Source: Purpureocillium takamizusanense (lineage: Eukaryota > Ascomycota > Sordariomycetes > Hypocreales > Ophiocordycipitaceae). From it: a stretch of 64,000 nt of DNA. This document shows positions 35,984 to 46,617 of the stretch, in pieces. Every line of letters starts with the position of its first letter. Position 1 is the first letter of the stretch. Under the pieces are notes generated by a model, which saw only the letters and a program-made list of their open reading frames with translations, ran no database searches and was not told where the DNA came from. Position numbers and translations under genes: made by a program. The DNA lies in the NCBI RefSeq assembly GCF_022605165.1, contig NC_063075.1, positions 1,240,001-1,304,000 on the forward strand, in the 5' to 3' direction.

Positions 35984-36787
35984 ATGCCCGCAATCAACGC
36001 AAGTCAATCCCCCCTTCGACTCGCATGAGTCCTTTGGCTGATGACCGCATCCCCAGGAGACCGAGTATGGCAGCCTCAGCCAAAGTCCCTACGGGATCCT
36101 GCGAATTCTGGGTGGCTGGGGCAACGTGAGGTATCCGCAGCCTCCATCACCACCACCACCACCACCCCATCGACGCCCCTGACTGACCAAGTATCGCGAG
36201 CTCAACCTGCTGACGCGTCTCCTCTTACCGACCTAGTGGGCCGGGCCTCGTGTAAGTCTTTCGTCCAACCCACGCAGCAAAAGCCATCGTTCGCGCCTTC
36301 GCTGACCGCCGCCCAACACTCACCTCACCATAGCATGTTCCGCAGCATGATCGCCGGCACGTCCACGGCCATGATCCTCGGCATCACGGCCAGTATGGCT
36401 AGTAGCCTCATCTGGGGCACCGCGACGCTGCCCTTTGTCGTCTTCTCGTCGCTGGGCTTCGCCCTCGGCAGCGCGCGCTGGTACATGGTCTCGAGCCAGG
36501 AGGCCCTGCTGCAGCTGCGCCGCTACCCGGCCCTCCTGCGCATGCACATCGTCGCCAACTTCCCCTGGCTGCCCGAATACGCCGCCCGCGACCTTGCTTG
36601 GTTTACCCCGGAGCGCTTCGCCGGTGGTTGGGTCCGGAGGAGCGTCCTGGTCGCTGGCTGGCTGTCGGCACAGCCCGCCCTCGATGAGCTGCACAGCCAG
36701 GTGCAGGCTGCCATTGTACAGAAATATGTCGACGAGGCGCCAGGCGATTCTGAGGCGCAGGCGGTGCACGGGACTATCAAGACCTAG
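35984..36787 (+). CDS. small fungal membrane protein of unknown function
   Basis: The reliable part is the last exon (36334-36787), from MFRSMIAGTSTAMILG onward. It has two membrane segments (about 20 residues each, ending before ARWYMVS) and a soluble C-terminus with YPALLRMHIVANFPWLPEYA. Upstream coding is inferred in three short exons: 35984-35998 (MPAIN), 36057-36125 (ETEYGSLSQSPYGILRILGG plus WGN) and 36192-36235 (YRELNLLTRLLLPT). These fit in phase with introns 35999-36056 (a GC-AG donor, GCAAGT), 36126-36191 and 36236-36333, giving 193 residues. A continuous frame from an ATG at 36041 also exists but reads as low-complexity Thr/Ser/Pro. A shorter protein starting at 36335 is the conservative alternative. 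Confidence 0.65.
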
Positions 36788-37044
36788 CTGACGCGCGTGG
36801 ATATGCGTGTTGGCTTTGTTACCACGGGACTGGAGTCCGTGGAAGGTAAGGCCTTCAAGTTGTGTCCAGACAAAGCACGCACAACAAAAACGATAATAAG
36901 AGCATTGAGTACTTGTTTTGCTTTCCCTGTATAGTATTGACACACCCGTTCTGTTATGAATGGAAGGGAAGAAAGCCAGGCCTACACGCTATTCGGGCGT
37001 CATCTATCTCCCTGCTACACTATGCTATGTTAACCGTGCTGCCT
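36788..37044. other. short convergent spacer
   Basis: About 250 bases between the membrane-protein gene and the second Cys-rich frame. AT-richer, no gene seen. Confidence 0.4.
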
Positions 37045-37332
37045 TCAGGATGTTCGGCACTCTCTCGAGCATGCTTCGCACAGGACATTACGATCGTAGA
37101 CGGATATCCAGAGGTTCGGACACATGAGCGGCGGGACGGTACGGTCGCCGAGCAGGTCCGGGTCGGCATTTGCGAGCCACTAGTCGCAGTACAACCAGCC
37201 CCAGAAGTCGGTCTCGTGGCGAAGAATGTGGTGGTGGCCTCTTCTGCTGCCGTCTCGGAGGGTCGTCACTTGACGAGGACAGCCGCCTGCTGAGCAGCGG
37301 CAGACGATGCGCCAGCGCGCGCCTGAACACAT
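37045..37332 (-). pseudogene. small cysteine-rich protein, paralogue 2, with in-frame TAG
   Basis: A 96-codon frame from ATG 37332 to TGA 37045, interrupted once by TAG at codon 51 (37180-37182). Counting the TAG as one position, cysteines at 2, 11, 13, 18, 71, 85, 88 and 92 match the intact paralogue at 35029-35310 without any gap. Both begin MCxG, share CxC and CP near residues 11-19, and end LCExCxxxC. There is no frameshift or other damage, so decay is recent or the codon is tolerated. The TAG sits in the 8-base loop of a perfect stem TGCGA/TCGCA (37171-37188). The alternative of a 90-nt intron ending at this TAG lacks a good branch site. Function unknown. Confidence 0.65.
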
Positions 37333-38140
37333 CTTGGGCGATTTTGTTTACTGCGGCCCCTGGGACACGCGAAGCGTTGGTGATGTATCGAGCGTGTGCC
37401 AATATTTGGGTATCACATCACAACTTTGGGATGCGCGGTTGCCTATTGTGCAAAAAGGGAAGAGGGGAGAGTCTTGGGCAAGTCGGTTCGACGATGATGT
37501 GCTTGGGGCAAAGTCGAGAACAAGAGCTTCGACTGTATGGTGGTGGTGTGAGTCATGCCCATGCAAATTCGGCGCATACATTCCGAATAGTACGACAACT
37601 GGCTCCTTTCCATTTTTGATACATGGCTGCCTGCAGATGCAACTTCCCAGCAATAGTACCAGTCTTTTAGCACAGATTTTCCTGCAACCTCTTGAGCCAA
37701 CTGGGACAGCGCTATGACGTCGGACATGAAGATGCCGACAAGGTCAGTGAGGGGGCTGCATAACCATGGCAGATGGCATCGTTAGGATCTACTTGTGATG
37801 CTGTGACTTGCTCCAATGCTTAGAGAAGCCGGTCTTGCTTTCCGTCAACATGGTTGAACCTTTCCCGTCACAGTGCTGCCATTGAACCTTTGTTGAATTA
37901 ATCGTGTGTAGCGCGCTCTATTCTGCTGACGCCAAGCATTGACGTCAGGTTTGGAGAAGCGAATTGCTCAATGGCTGTGCCTATGTCTCCTGACCTATGA
38001 GGCTTTATACACAGGCTGCGGACAGCACGTCCCATGTGTTTGCGTTGCCGCAGCGACTGCCGAGCCCTTGCGACCAAAGCTGTGAACCGGCAGAAGCCCC
38101 CAGCTAGGTTAGATCCCTAGTCGGCGAGTCAAGTGCATTC
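37333..38140. other. intergenic region without gene
   Basis: About 800 bases upstream of the second Cys-rich frame and downstream of the subtilase gene. Only short overlapping frames are present. Confidence 0.5.
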
Positions 38141-40896
38141 TCAATAATATGCAATGGCCACTCTCTTCTTTACCACATCATAATCGTCGTCGTCGTTGGC
38201 ATCGACGAAAATCCTTAACGCGCGGACAACGATATAATAGGTGCCCGTGGGAGCCCTTCGTCCATCTTCAAGGCGTCCATTCCATCTCCATACATAATCT
38301 GCCCCCGGCCCCAGCCAGTTGAGTTGAAAGTCTCGAGGTCGACCAAAGACTGTCAGGACACCGTCTTTACCATCGCGTGTCGCAATGTCAATGGTCACAC
38401 GTCTCAACGCCATTTTCGGCGAGAAGTAAATAAGTGGCCCCTCTCCACGGCCAGGACGTCCCAATGGCAGTCTAAACACATGCTCGGGGGTAGCTTGCCG
38501 GATGCTTATAGGGGACGTGTAGTTGACTTCAGTTCCGACAAGGACATCCTCGTCCTGCAGGACACGGTGCTTGCGAAGGGAGCCCGCCAGGCCTTGATAG
38601 GGGATGGACATTCTTGAGCCGTCGGATCCGCTGACGGTGATATAACCAGACCAGAGCGGAAGGCGCTCTGCATCAAGGTCTTCCGGGTGAGAGGCCCAAA
38701 CCTTGATGGTGGCGGATTGACCAGGGGGTATTTCGACCGTGTCCTCACTAAAGACCAGTCTCCCAGTGTTCTGCATGTGGCTGCCCTCCACCACCTCTAG
38801 GGGCGTAGGGGACTGCGCGGGCTGAAGCGACTCCTTTTCCATGGTGTATACTGTAATCGCGGGAGTATAACCTAGTGTGTATTCGACTTCGCCTTCGGCA
38901 TCGCTGATGATAGTTATTTCTACCGGTAGCGCCGGCCTGTTCGTGTCGAGGTCTTTGAAAGAAATGCTAGGGGGCATGACCCTCGCACGGGTGTGCACTG
39001 CGGCGTGAGCTTGTAACAGTCCAGCCCCTTGTTGCGCAGGAGGAGCTAGCTGGTCGAAAAACTGGCTGGCGTCATTGTATTTCAAGGGTCTTGCGGTACA
39101 CGACAGTAGACTCTCGATGAGAGCATGGTCGCGGGTGCCACGAGCCTGCATAATAAGAGCCACGATCCCGGCCACGAAAGGGGAAGACGAGGAAGATCCA
39201 TCTGACACATGATATCCTCCCCGTGCGCGTACCAACGGCAGGTCTTTTCCAGGCGCGGCAACTTGAGGTTTGATGTTCAGCTCCCAGTCGGGCCCCCAGG
39301 AGCTTTTGCTATCAATGGCACCACCAGTCGCCTCATTGGGCACTACCCTCAAGGCGTGTGTGGGATCTAGCGTCACCGTGAGGCTCTTCCCTTGGAGGAG
39401 GGCTTTCATCCAGGATTTGCCTACACTGATGGGCACAGTTCCAAACGCCAGTGACTCCATTTCCTCCAGGATCGAGCCTTCGCTATAAGCCAAAACGTAT
39501 CGTCCTTTTGCTTTTTTAATCTGTGCAGCCTGGTCTGCGATGGAACATTTGCCGCTGTCAGTGATAAGAAACACGGTGTTGTTGTTGAACTTGAAATCAG
39601 ATCCCTCCGGGAGCCCAGAACACGCGTCGTGCCCTTTCTCGAGACTCGGCGACCAGAGCTGATAGGACGGATGGGCAGTCCATTCACCGTAGGGACCGGA
39701 CTGAAATTCAAACACAGACGACGGCCCATTATCTGTTGAAAATGTATATCTCGGTACAAACGCTGGTGTCACAACGTTGTTGACGGAGGCAGCAGATATC
39801 GCCCCGTTGGCGCTCGCAAGGGCGCGGCTGTGGAAGGGACCGAGCTCCCCCGAGTTTCCGGCGGTCACGATGCACATCGTACCGGAGTGGACGACACGGG
39901 AGATGGCGACGGCGACGGGTGAGTACCTCCAAGCGATTGGGAGCTCGAAAGTGATGGATATAATGTCGGCGCCGTCGTCAAAGGCTTTGTTGATGGCCTC
40001 GATCACCCTATCGGTACGAACTTTACCGTGGCAGTCGATGACTTTATATGAGCCGACCGAGACGCCTGGAGCAACGCCACCGAACCCAAAGGCGTTGGTC
40101 CGGCCGGCCAAGACGCCGGCAACACCAGTTCCGTGTCCATTGGGTACCATGCAATCCATCGGAATCTCTGGCGCGTCGCTGTCACTATGCGGATCTCCGC
40201 TCAAGTCCGCACCGAAGGATACCAGGCAGCCAGGGCCGAAACAGCCGCCAAGATCTGAATGGTTGTAGTCAATCTAAAGTGATGCATACATTTAGTCGCC
40301 GTTTCGCGCACCATGATATTTGAACAAGCGTGGGACCGAGTCTTCTAAAGTCGCAGCTCGACTTTTGAACTATATGAGGATACATGTAGAGAGTGTGTAC
40401 TTACGCCCGAGTCAAGGATGGCGACTTTGATACCAGTCCCGTTGATTCCTTCAGCGTGGAGCTGGTCGACTTGCGCCATGATATGAGGCGCATACGCGTC
40501 ATTGCTTTCAGAGGTGGCAGGGTCTCGCCGTGTTGGCATGTTCTTGTCGATGATGGCACCGGACCAGTCACCCTTTGGCATGACCGGAAACGTCGCTGTT
40601 TGTACGGGCGACACGTTGTCTGCAGCACTAATGCCTTTGAGCATTTCGATGTTGACCGGACCTTCTGTAGTACTGTTTGTCTTGCATGATACGGCCTTGA
40701 AAAGCTTGTGGTCGAGGCTGTTTACTGTAACGCATAGCCCCTTGAGAGAGTCAATCAGCTCCGGGAGCTGATGTCCCTTCTTGAGCTCAATGAGATAGGT
40801 ATCGGGGACGACATCAAGAGGGGGAATATCAGTAGCAGTTGTTGCTAAGACCGAAGACGTCGCAAGTAAAATACTGGTGAATGCGGAGCGCAACAT
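38141..40896 (-). CDS. secreted subtilisin-like serine protease (S8A, large)
   Basis: Two exons: 40896-40405 and 40273-38141; intron 40274-40404 (131 nt) has GTAAGT donor and TTTAG acceptor and lies directly after the catalytic-Asp motif. Product is 874 residues. A signal peptide (MLRSAFTSILLATSSVLA) precedes an inhibitor-like propeptide. The S8 catalytic triad is D162 (AILDSG), H211 (NGHGTGVAG) and S525 (GSSSSSPFVAG, where most family members have GTSMSSP). The oxyanion Asn is in TAGNSG. The long distance between His and Ser implies an inserted domain of the PA type, and about 330 residues of beta-rich, Fn3-like sequence follow. This layout resembles large fungal 'minor extracellular' subtilases that degrade host or substrate protein. 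Confidence 0.93.
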
Positions 40897-42630
40897 GATG
40901 TCAGGCTAAAGATGGCAGGCTGAAAGAAGGAGCATGTAGGTTAGAGCTCAGATCGAGGCAGCCATGCTATATATTGACTTGACCACTAGTTCCCTTTGAT
41001 GTCAAACTCGATGTACGTTCCATGTGCATAAGTACAGAGTCTTGCGCTCTTGTTGCCTTTGCCCGTCTCCTGTCGTGATGCCAACTCCAGAGCAGAATGC
41101 TATTCCGGATGCGTCGATGACAGTGCACTGAGCATGTTCATGCAGGGCAGCATGACAGTGGTGAACGTACGATTCTGGGGGCTTGACACTCTGACAAACG
41201 CACATAACTTTATGCACCCCAGCGGCTCGGCCCACCCTGCATGGTCTGGCGGTGGCTTGGCCTGGGTTGGGAAGCGAACCTGAGAATTACTAGATGTGTT
41301 TAGGTAATTATGCCTGCTATATAGCAGCAGCTCTCTTATATGTTAGCGATGTTGGGCGCATCGGCCTATTTGTGGGGTGCTGGTCAAACATTCGCGCTGT
41401 TCTACGGATTTGAAGCGTTACCGCACGATGAAAAAATCAAGACACAAATGCTGTTACATCGTCCTACAACCTCAAGGGGTATATTTTGCTCATCGTCAGG
41501 GCTTGTCAATACACAATGCTGTTTAGTGATGTAGCACCTGGTTGTGTAAATGTGTTCCTCAGATCAGACGCAACTTGATATTGTCACAATCTCAATGTGA
41601 TTCCTTCACCGCAGAGCAGTAACCCAACAGCCTGGCATCAGCCACGGCAGATGGGAGTCGGATCTGACGGCGGCGCAGGCGCAGTGAGTGAGTGGGCGGG
41701 CGCATGTCGTGCAACGTCGGAACAGTCCGCGCCCGTTTGTGTGCAACCTCCAGCAGCCAGCCACGGCCATCATGGCTGTCGGTAAGCAGATATGTCAGAT
41801 GCCATCGCGGACGAGGTTTGCTCTGCCGCTTGGTCGTTGGTCGTGGTAGTCGCCGAGACCTGAGGTAGGACGAGATCGAAGGGGGGCGAAGGGCTTTTTT
41901 TACGGCCGGTGAGGTTGCAGGATGTAAGGAGTATAGGTATGCAGACTGATCCTTGTTGCAGCTTCCATCATCAGGTTGCAGATGGACGGGGCGGGACGGC
42001 AGTGAAGCCGAGTCGCTGGAGCCTCCAGCAAAAAGCCCCCCGAGCCGTGCTGTAGTTTCGCCCAGGGCCCCTGCGACCTGCAACCCGGCGGGCCACGGCA
42101 ATGTGGTTGAGAGCACAAGCAGCTGGAGCTTTGGTGGATCCCACCTGCCCAGCCCTGCCTGTCCCCGCCTGGACTCTGATTGGTGTTTGGTCCTACAGGT
42201 CAGGCAGGCCCGACCCGACTGCGCGGTGATGGGAAGGAGCAGCTCCGCCCAATGGAATCGCCGCACAGCGTCGTCACTTTGTTGCTTTTGTCTCATGCTC
42301 TCGAGCTCTCGAGCTTCACCGTCTTTCTTACCAAGTGACCTACCTGCCTACTCTCGACGACTTTCGCCCATCCCTTCTAGCGCTTCTACTTCTCTCCCGT
42401 CCGGCTCAATTGCTGCCGTACGCTTGTTAGGAACACAGTGTCGGAGTCAATTCTTCGTGTCCGTGCGTCCCCGCGTCTGGTGTGGTCGTGACGTCCCGAG
42501 CAACAGCCCACCAAAAGCGCAAGCTCCAACGACGTATCACTCTTCAGCCCGTTTGCATCGGGCCGCCCGTTTCACGCGGTTTGCCTTCTCGACGCGCGTG
42601 AGACTATTGCCAGCGAAAGGCGCGGCTGCA
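40897..42630. other. divergent intergenic region (subtilase / Argonaute)
   Basis: About 1.7 kb. A 300-codon plus-strand frame (41953-42855) and a 234-codon minus-strand frame (41592-42296) overlap each other, start at non-ATG codons and show no recognisable features, so I regard them as chance frames. The stretch should contain both promoters. Confidence 0.5.
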
Positions 42631-42636
42631 CCGTCT

Positions 42637-42643
42637 TATAAAA
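42637..42643 (+). promoter_or_regulatory. TATA box of the Argonaute gene and spliced 5' leader
   Basis: TATAAAA lies about 450 bases upstream of the Argonaute ATG. Between them is a strong donor (GTGAGT at 42733) and an acceptor CCTTAG ending at 43079, six bases before the ATG, so a 347-base 5'-leader intron (42733-43079) is plausible. Confidence 0.5.
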
Positions 42644-43085
42644 CGCCGCCGACTTGCTCTTGTCCAGGTCCCGTCACTCGCCTCTTGTCTCCGCGCAGAC
42701 CCAGTCCGCTGATTACTTCGACAGAACCGGAGGTGAGTCGTGTCACATTTCCGCGTCATCTCATATCGTGCCTTTGCATTCCCGCTCGCGTATCCCCGAC
42801 CCGATGTGCCGCGGGTGGAGAAGCATGTTGGCCCGGTCATAGCTGTCTAACGTGACCCTCGGAAGTTCATCTTCACTCATGCTTTGTTCCTTGTATCACT
42901 GCCCAAGTATAACAATCCATCCTCTTGGCGCTCAAGAGAATCTTTCACTCTGCCATCCTCTTCTGGCAAGCACTTTATTCCGCGTTTCCTCGTCACCTAC
43001 AGCATCCGTTCGATTTAGCTCATCCTCATGTCCACAGGGAATATTAGCTTGGTTGTCAGCAGCAACAAACCTACCTTAGCTTGCC

Positions 43086-46000
43086 ATGGCTGATAGAGGA
43101 GGCCGGGGCGGCCGGGGACGGGGCGGCAGCGACCGCGGCAGCGGACGTGGCCGCGGATCTGCTGAGAGAGGCCGCGGTCGAGGTGGCGGCTCCCGAGGGA
43201 GCTATCGCGGCGATAGCCCTGGCCTCGGATACGGCGGCGGAGATTCTGGTCGTGGTCGCGGCGGAGGCTCTCGAGGGGCCTACCGCGGCGACAGCCCTGG
43301 ACCTGGCTACGGCAGCGGAGACTCTGGCCGAGGCCGCGGGGGTTACTCCCGTGGAGGTGCCCGTGGCGGGCGAGGAGGGCGAGGCGGCCGTGCCGAAAAC
43401 CCCGAACTCTCCAAGACATACAGGTCTGTTTCGGACGCGCCCATCGTGCATGGGGGCCGCTTTTTTCTGACTTGTTCTCCTAGCATGAACGGCACATACC
43501 CGTCACCCGATCCCAGCATCACCGCCATAGAAGACATGATCGTTAGCTCCCAGTCTGGATCCCTGACTGGCCTAACGTCGCAACTAGGAAAGGTGAGCCT
43601 TGAGTCCGGTCGCGCTGGTAGCTCCAGTAGCACTACCTCAACGGATTTGTTCCCTCTGCGGCCCGCGTTTGGCTCTACCGGTCGGCCTGTTAGCCTCTGG
43701 ACAAACTACTTCCGGGTCAATGCCAACCCAACGGTGCTTTTCAGGTACCACCTTGAATTCGCTCAGGTTACGACCGAGACCACCGGCGACAATGCCCAGA
43801 CAGAGTCGACCAAATCTGCTCGGGACGTTAAGGGTCGCAAGCTCTACCTGGCCGTCGAAGCCGCGCTCAAAACCCTACGAGGCACCGACAGATCTATTGT
43901 GCTCGCCACCGAGTATAAGAGCCAGCTCATCTCCCTCAAAAAGCTGGTCCTGGCCGAGAACCCTTTCCAGATCCGTCTACCAGTAGAGACGAGCCAGACA
44001 AAGGTCGACGTCATTGATGTTACCGTACATGGCCCGTCCGAAGCACCTTTGGATTCCTTGCTCGCTTATATGGCATCCATGCGCGACGGCCCCAATGACG
44101 GCATTTTCCCAAAATACCCAGACGCTGTCGATGCCCTCAATGTCATACTGGGTCACGGGCCGCGCTCTAAGTTGAATGATGTAGCGGCGGTTGGCAGCTC
44201 ACGCTTTTTCCCCTTTGGTGCGAACAAGGCCACGGCCAGCCTCAACCACGATGGCCATCTGCTGATGGCGGCACGCGGCTTCTTCCAGTCAGCACGCATT
44301 GGCACGGGCCGGTTACTTCTCAACGCGAACGTGACACACGGCGTGTTCAGGGTATCTGGGAAGGTGGACAGGCTCTTTGAAGACCTTGAGCTGAGGCCTG
44401 TCATGACGAGTGATCGCTATGGGCTTCGTGTCATGAAGGCTGTCGGCAAGTTCATGCCCAAAACTCGCGTTTGGGCCGATTTCATGCTCTCCGACGGGAG
44501 GAAAGTGCGCAAGGCCAAGACGATCCACGGCCTCGTCGCGGCAACAGAGCTCACCAAGAAGGGCAAAGCAGCGGCCACCGAGAAACCACTCAAGTTCACG
44601 CGGAACTATGAATACCCGGGCCCCAAAGAGGTCGAGTTCTGGCTCGAGGTCAGCGGAAACGGACGCTACATCTCCGTTTACGACTACTTCCTGATGAAGT
44701 ACAAGATGCAGCTCAAGGACCTGCCTCTCATTAACTTGGGCCGCGCAGACAAGCCGACGCTTTTTCCGGCCGAGATGATCGAGATACAGCCTGGTCAGTC
44801 GGTCAAGGCGAAGCTGACCATGAGTGAGACGACGGCCATGCTGGACATTGCCTGCCGCACTCCGTACGCCAACGCGCTATCCATCAGCGGCGACGCCCGC
44901 AACACGCTTGGGCTGGACGACGAGAGCCTCTCCAGCTTTGGCGTGTCCGTCGACAAGTCGCTCTTGACAGTACACGGGCGCGTCTTGAATATCCCCATGC
45001 TTTCGCTCATGACCGAGAAGAAGCGGGCCGACGAGTTCATGCCCAAGGACGGCAACTGGAACTTGAACGGAAGGATCATTGCTCGCGCCGGCCGTCCGAT
45101 CGAGCGATGGACATATCTTGATATCATGAAGCGGACAGAAAACCCTGCATCTGTGAGCATGATGAAGAATTTCGCCGCGCAACTTATCAAGACCGGAATC
45201 CCCATGTCCACGGATCCCGTCATGCCGCCCCATGGCAAGCTTTTCATTTCTCGCGACGAGGCTATGGGCAGCAAGTTGAACAACTTCTTCGCTTGGGCAC
45301 AAAGGGAGAACGTGCAGTACATCTTCATCATCTTACCGGAGAAGGACAGTTCTGGGCTCTACCCGCGAATCAAGACACTGGCAGACTGCGAATATGGCAT
45401 TCACACCAGTCTCGTATTGGCCAAGCACATGGGTCAGAACGGGCCCAGCCCTCAGTATGCGGCCAATGTCGGGCTCAAGGTTAACCTAAAGATGGGCGGC
45501 CTGAACCACAAGCTCAAGAACGACATTGGCTTGCTGAGAGAAGGCAAAACAATGGTTGCCGGGTACGACGTGACACACCCGACCAACATGCCGGAGAGGA
45601 AGGATGGCAAGGAGATTCCGAGTCTGGTCGGTCTGGTGGCAAGCATCGACAAGGATGTCGGGCAGTGGCCTGCGACGTCGTGGGAGCAGTCAGCGAGGCA
45701 GGAGATTCTCAGCGACACGCTCGTGGAGGCCTTCAAATCCCGCCTCGACCTCTGGGCCCGACACAACCGATCCTATCCTGAGAACATCATAATCTTCCGC
45801 GATGGCGTTTCAGAAGGCCAGTTCCCGCAGGTGCTCGAGCAGGAGCTCCCGTCGATCCGCAAAGCCTGCGCCGAGAAGTGCGGAAGCAAGCAGCCGAAGC
45901 TGACGATTGTTGTGTCGGTGAAACGCCATCAAACGCGCTTTTACCCAACGTCAGCCACCGACATGTCCAAGTCCGGAAATGTGGTAAACGGCACCGTGGT

Positions 46001-46373
46001 GGACCGTGGCATTACACAGGCTCGCTACTGGGATTTCTTCCTCACTGCCCACCATGCGCTGAAGGGCACCGCGCGGCCTGCGCATTATACGGTTCTGCTC
46101 GATGAGATCTTTCGCAACAAGTATAAGGCCAACGCCGCCAACGAGCTGGAACGGTTGACACACGAGCTCTGCTACCTGTTTGGCCGGGCCACGAAGGCGG
46201 TGAGCATCTGTCCTCCGGCGTACTATGCCGACATTGTCTGCGAACGGGCCCGCGCGCATCGGCCTGAGATATTCGACGCGGACGACGCGTCGTCAATTGC
46301 GTCGATGTCGACTACTCGTGGCACGAACCGTCAAGTGCACGTCAATCTCAAGGACAGCATGTACTACATTTGA
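43086..46373 (+). CDS. qde-2: Argonaute protein (QDE-2 type)
   Basis: A continuous frame of 1095 codons. A likely 60-nt intron (43424-43483: GTCTGT donor, CTGAC branch, long T tract, CTAG acceptor) is stop-free and a multiple of three; removal gives about 1075 residues. The N-terminal 100 residues are Arg/Gly-rich with a 26-residue tandem duplication. Then come ArgoN, linker, PAZ (about 440-590) and PIWI (about 745-1060). The slicer tetrad is complete: D828 (AGYDVTHP), glutamate-finger candidate E867 (SWEQSARQE), D906 (FRDGVSEG) and H1000 (ARPAHYTVL), in unspliced numbering. It is therefore predicted to be catalytically active in quelling or small-RNA silencing. The orthologue symbol is by family resemblance to Neurospora. 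Confidence 0.95.
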   Translation: MADRGGRGGRGRGGSDRGSGRGRGSAERGRGRGGGSRGSYRGDSPGLGYGGGDSGRGRGGGSRGAYRGDSPGPGYGSGDSGRGRGGYSRGGARGGRGGRGGRAENPELSKTYRSVSDAPIVHGGRFFLTCSPSMNGTYPSPDPSITAIEDMIVSSQSGSLTGLTSQLGKVSLESGRAGSSSSTTSTDLFPLRPAFGSTGRPVSLWTNYFRVNANPTVLFRYHLEFAQVTTETTGDNAQTESTKSARDVKGRKLYLAVEAALKTLRGTDRSIVLATEYKSQLISLKKLVLAENPFQIRLPVETSQTKVDVIDVTVHGPSEAPLDSLLAYMASMRDGPNDGIFPKYPDAVDALNVILGHGPRSKLNDVAAVGSSRFFPFGANKATASLNHDGHLLMAARGFFQSARIGTGRLLLNANVTHGVFRVSGKVDRLFEDLELRPVMTSDRYGLRVMKAVGKFMPKTRVWADFMLSDGRKVRKAKTIHGLVAATELTKKGKAAATEKPLKFTRNYEYPGPKEVEFWLEVSGNGRYISVYDYFLMKYKMQLKDLPLINLGRADKPTLFPAEMIEIQPGQSVKAKLTMSETTAMLDIACRTPYANALSISGDARNTLGLDDESLSSFGVSVDKSLLTVHGRVLNIPMLSLMTEKKRADEFMPKDGNWNLNGRIIARAGRPIERWTYLDIMKRTENPASVSMMKNFAAQLIKTGIPMSTDPVMPPHGKLFISRDEAMGSKLNNFFAWAQRENVQYIFIILPEKDSSGLYPRIKTLADCEYGIHTSLVLAKHMGQNGPSPQYAANVGLKVNLKMGGLNHKLKNDIGLLREGKTMVAGYDVTHPTNMPERKDGKEIPSLVGLVASIDKDVGQWPATSWEQSARQEILSDTLVEAFKSRLDLWARHNRSYPENIIIFRDGVSEGQFPQVLEQELPSIRKACAEKCGSKQPKLTIVVSVKRHQTRFYPTSATDMSKSGNVVNGTVVDRGITQARYWDFFLTAHHALKGTARPAHYTVLLDEIFRNKYKANAANELERLTHELCYLFGRATKAVSICPPAYYADIVCERARAHRPEIFDADDASSIASMSTTRGTNRQVHVNLKDSMYYI
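43173..43328 (+). repeat. 78-bp tandem duplication encoding RGG repeats
   Basis: Residues 30-55 and 56-81 of Argonaute are near-identical 26-residue units (RGRGGGSRG(S/A)YRGDSPG followed by xGYGxGDSG), with a partial third unit after residue 81. Confidence 0.85.
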
Positions 46374-46617
46374 GGCCAAGTCTGAGAAGGGTCTGTCGAG
46401 AATTGAGGCAGTTGGAGTTGGCGACAAGGGTATGCCGATGTTGGGCGTCGGTACTTGGAAAAAGTCGCTTAGATTTAGACCAAAAGGTATGGCGAGACAT
46501 AGAGTGGCGCACGTAACAGATGCACTTCTCGCTGGCACTTACGGACTCCATCCTCGTGTATCGCAGGCGACCATTCTTTGTATCAGCAACGCCATCCAAT
46601 GTCTAATATTCGAGGTC

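Noticed and set aside
37045..37332. A 90-nt intron (GTGACG...ACTAG) that would remove the in-frame TAG of the second Cys-rich gene
   Set aside because: No CTGAC/CTAAC branch site, and removal would destroy the gap-free cysteine register shared with the intact paralogue.
41953..42855. 300-codon plus-strand frame upstream of Argonaute
   Set aside because: Ser/Pro/Arg-rich, non-ATG start, overlaps the TATA box and probable leader of the Argonaute gene.
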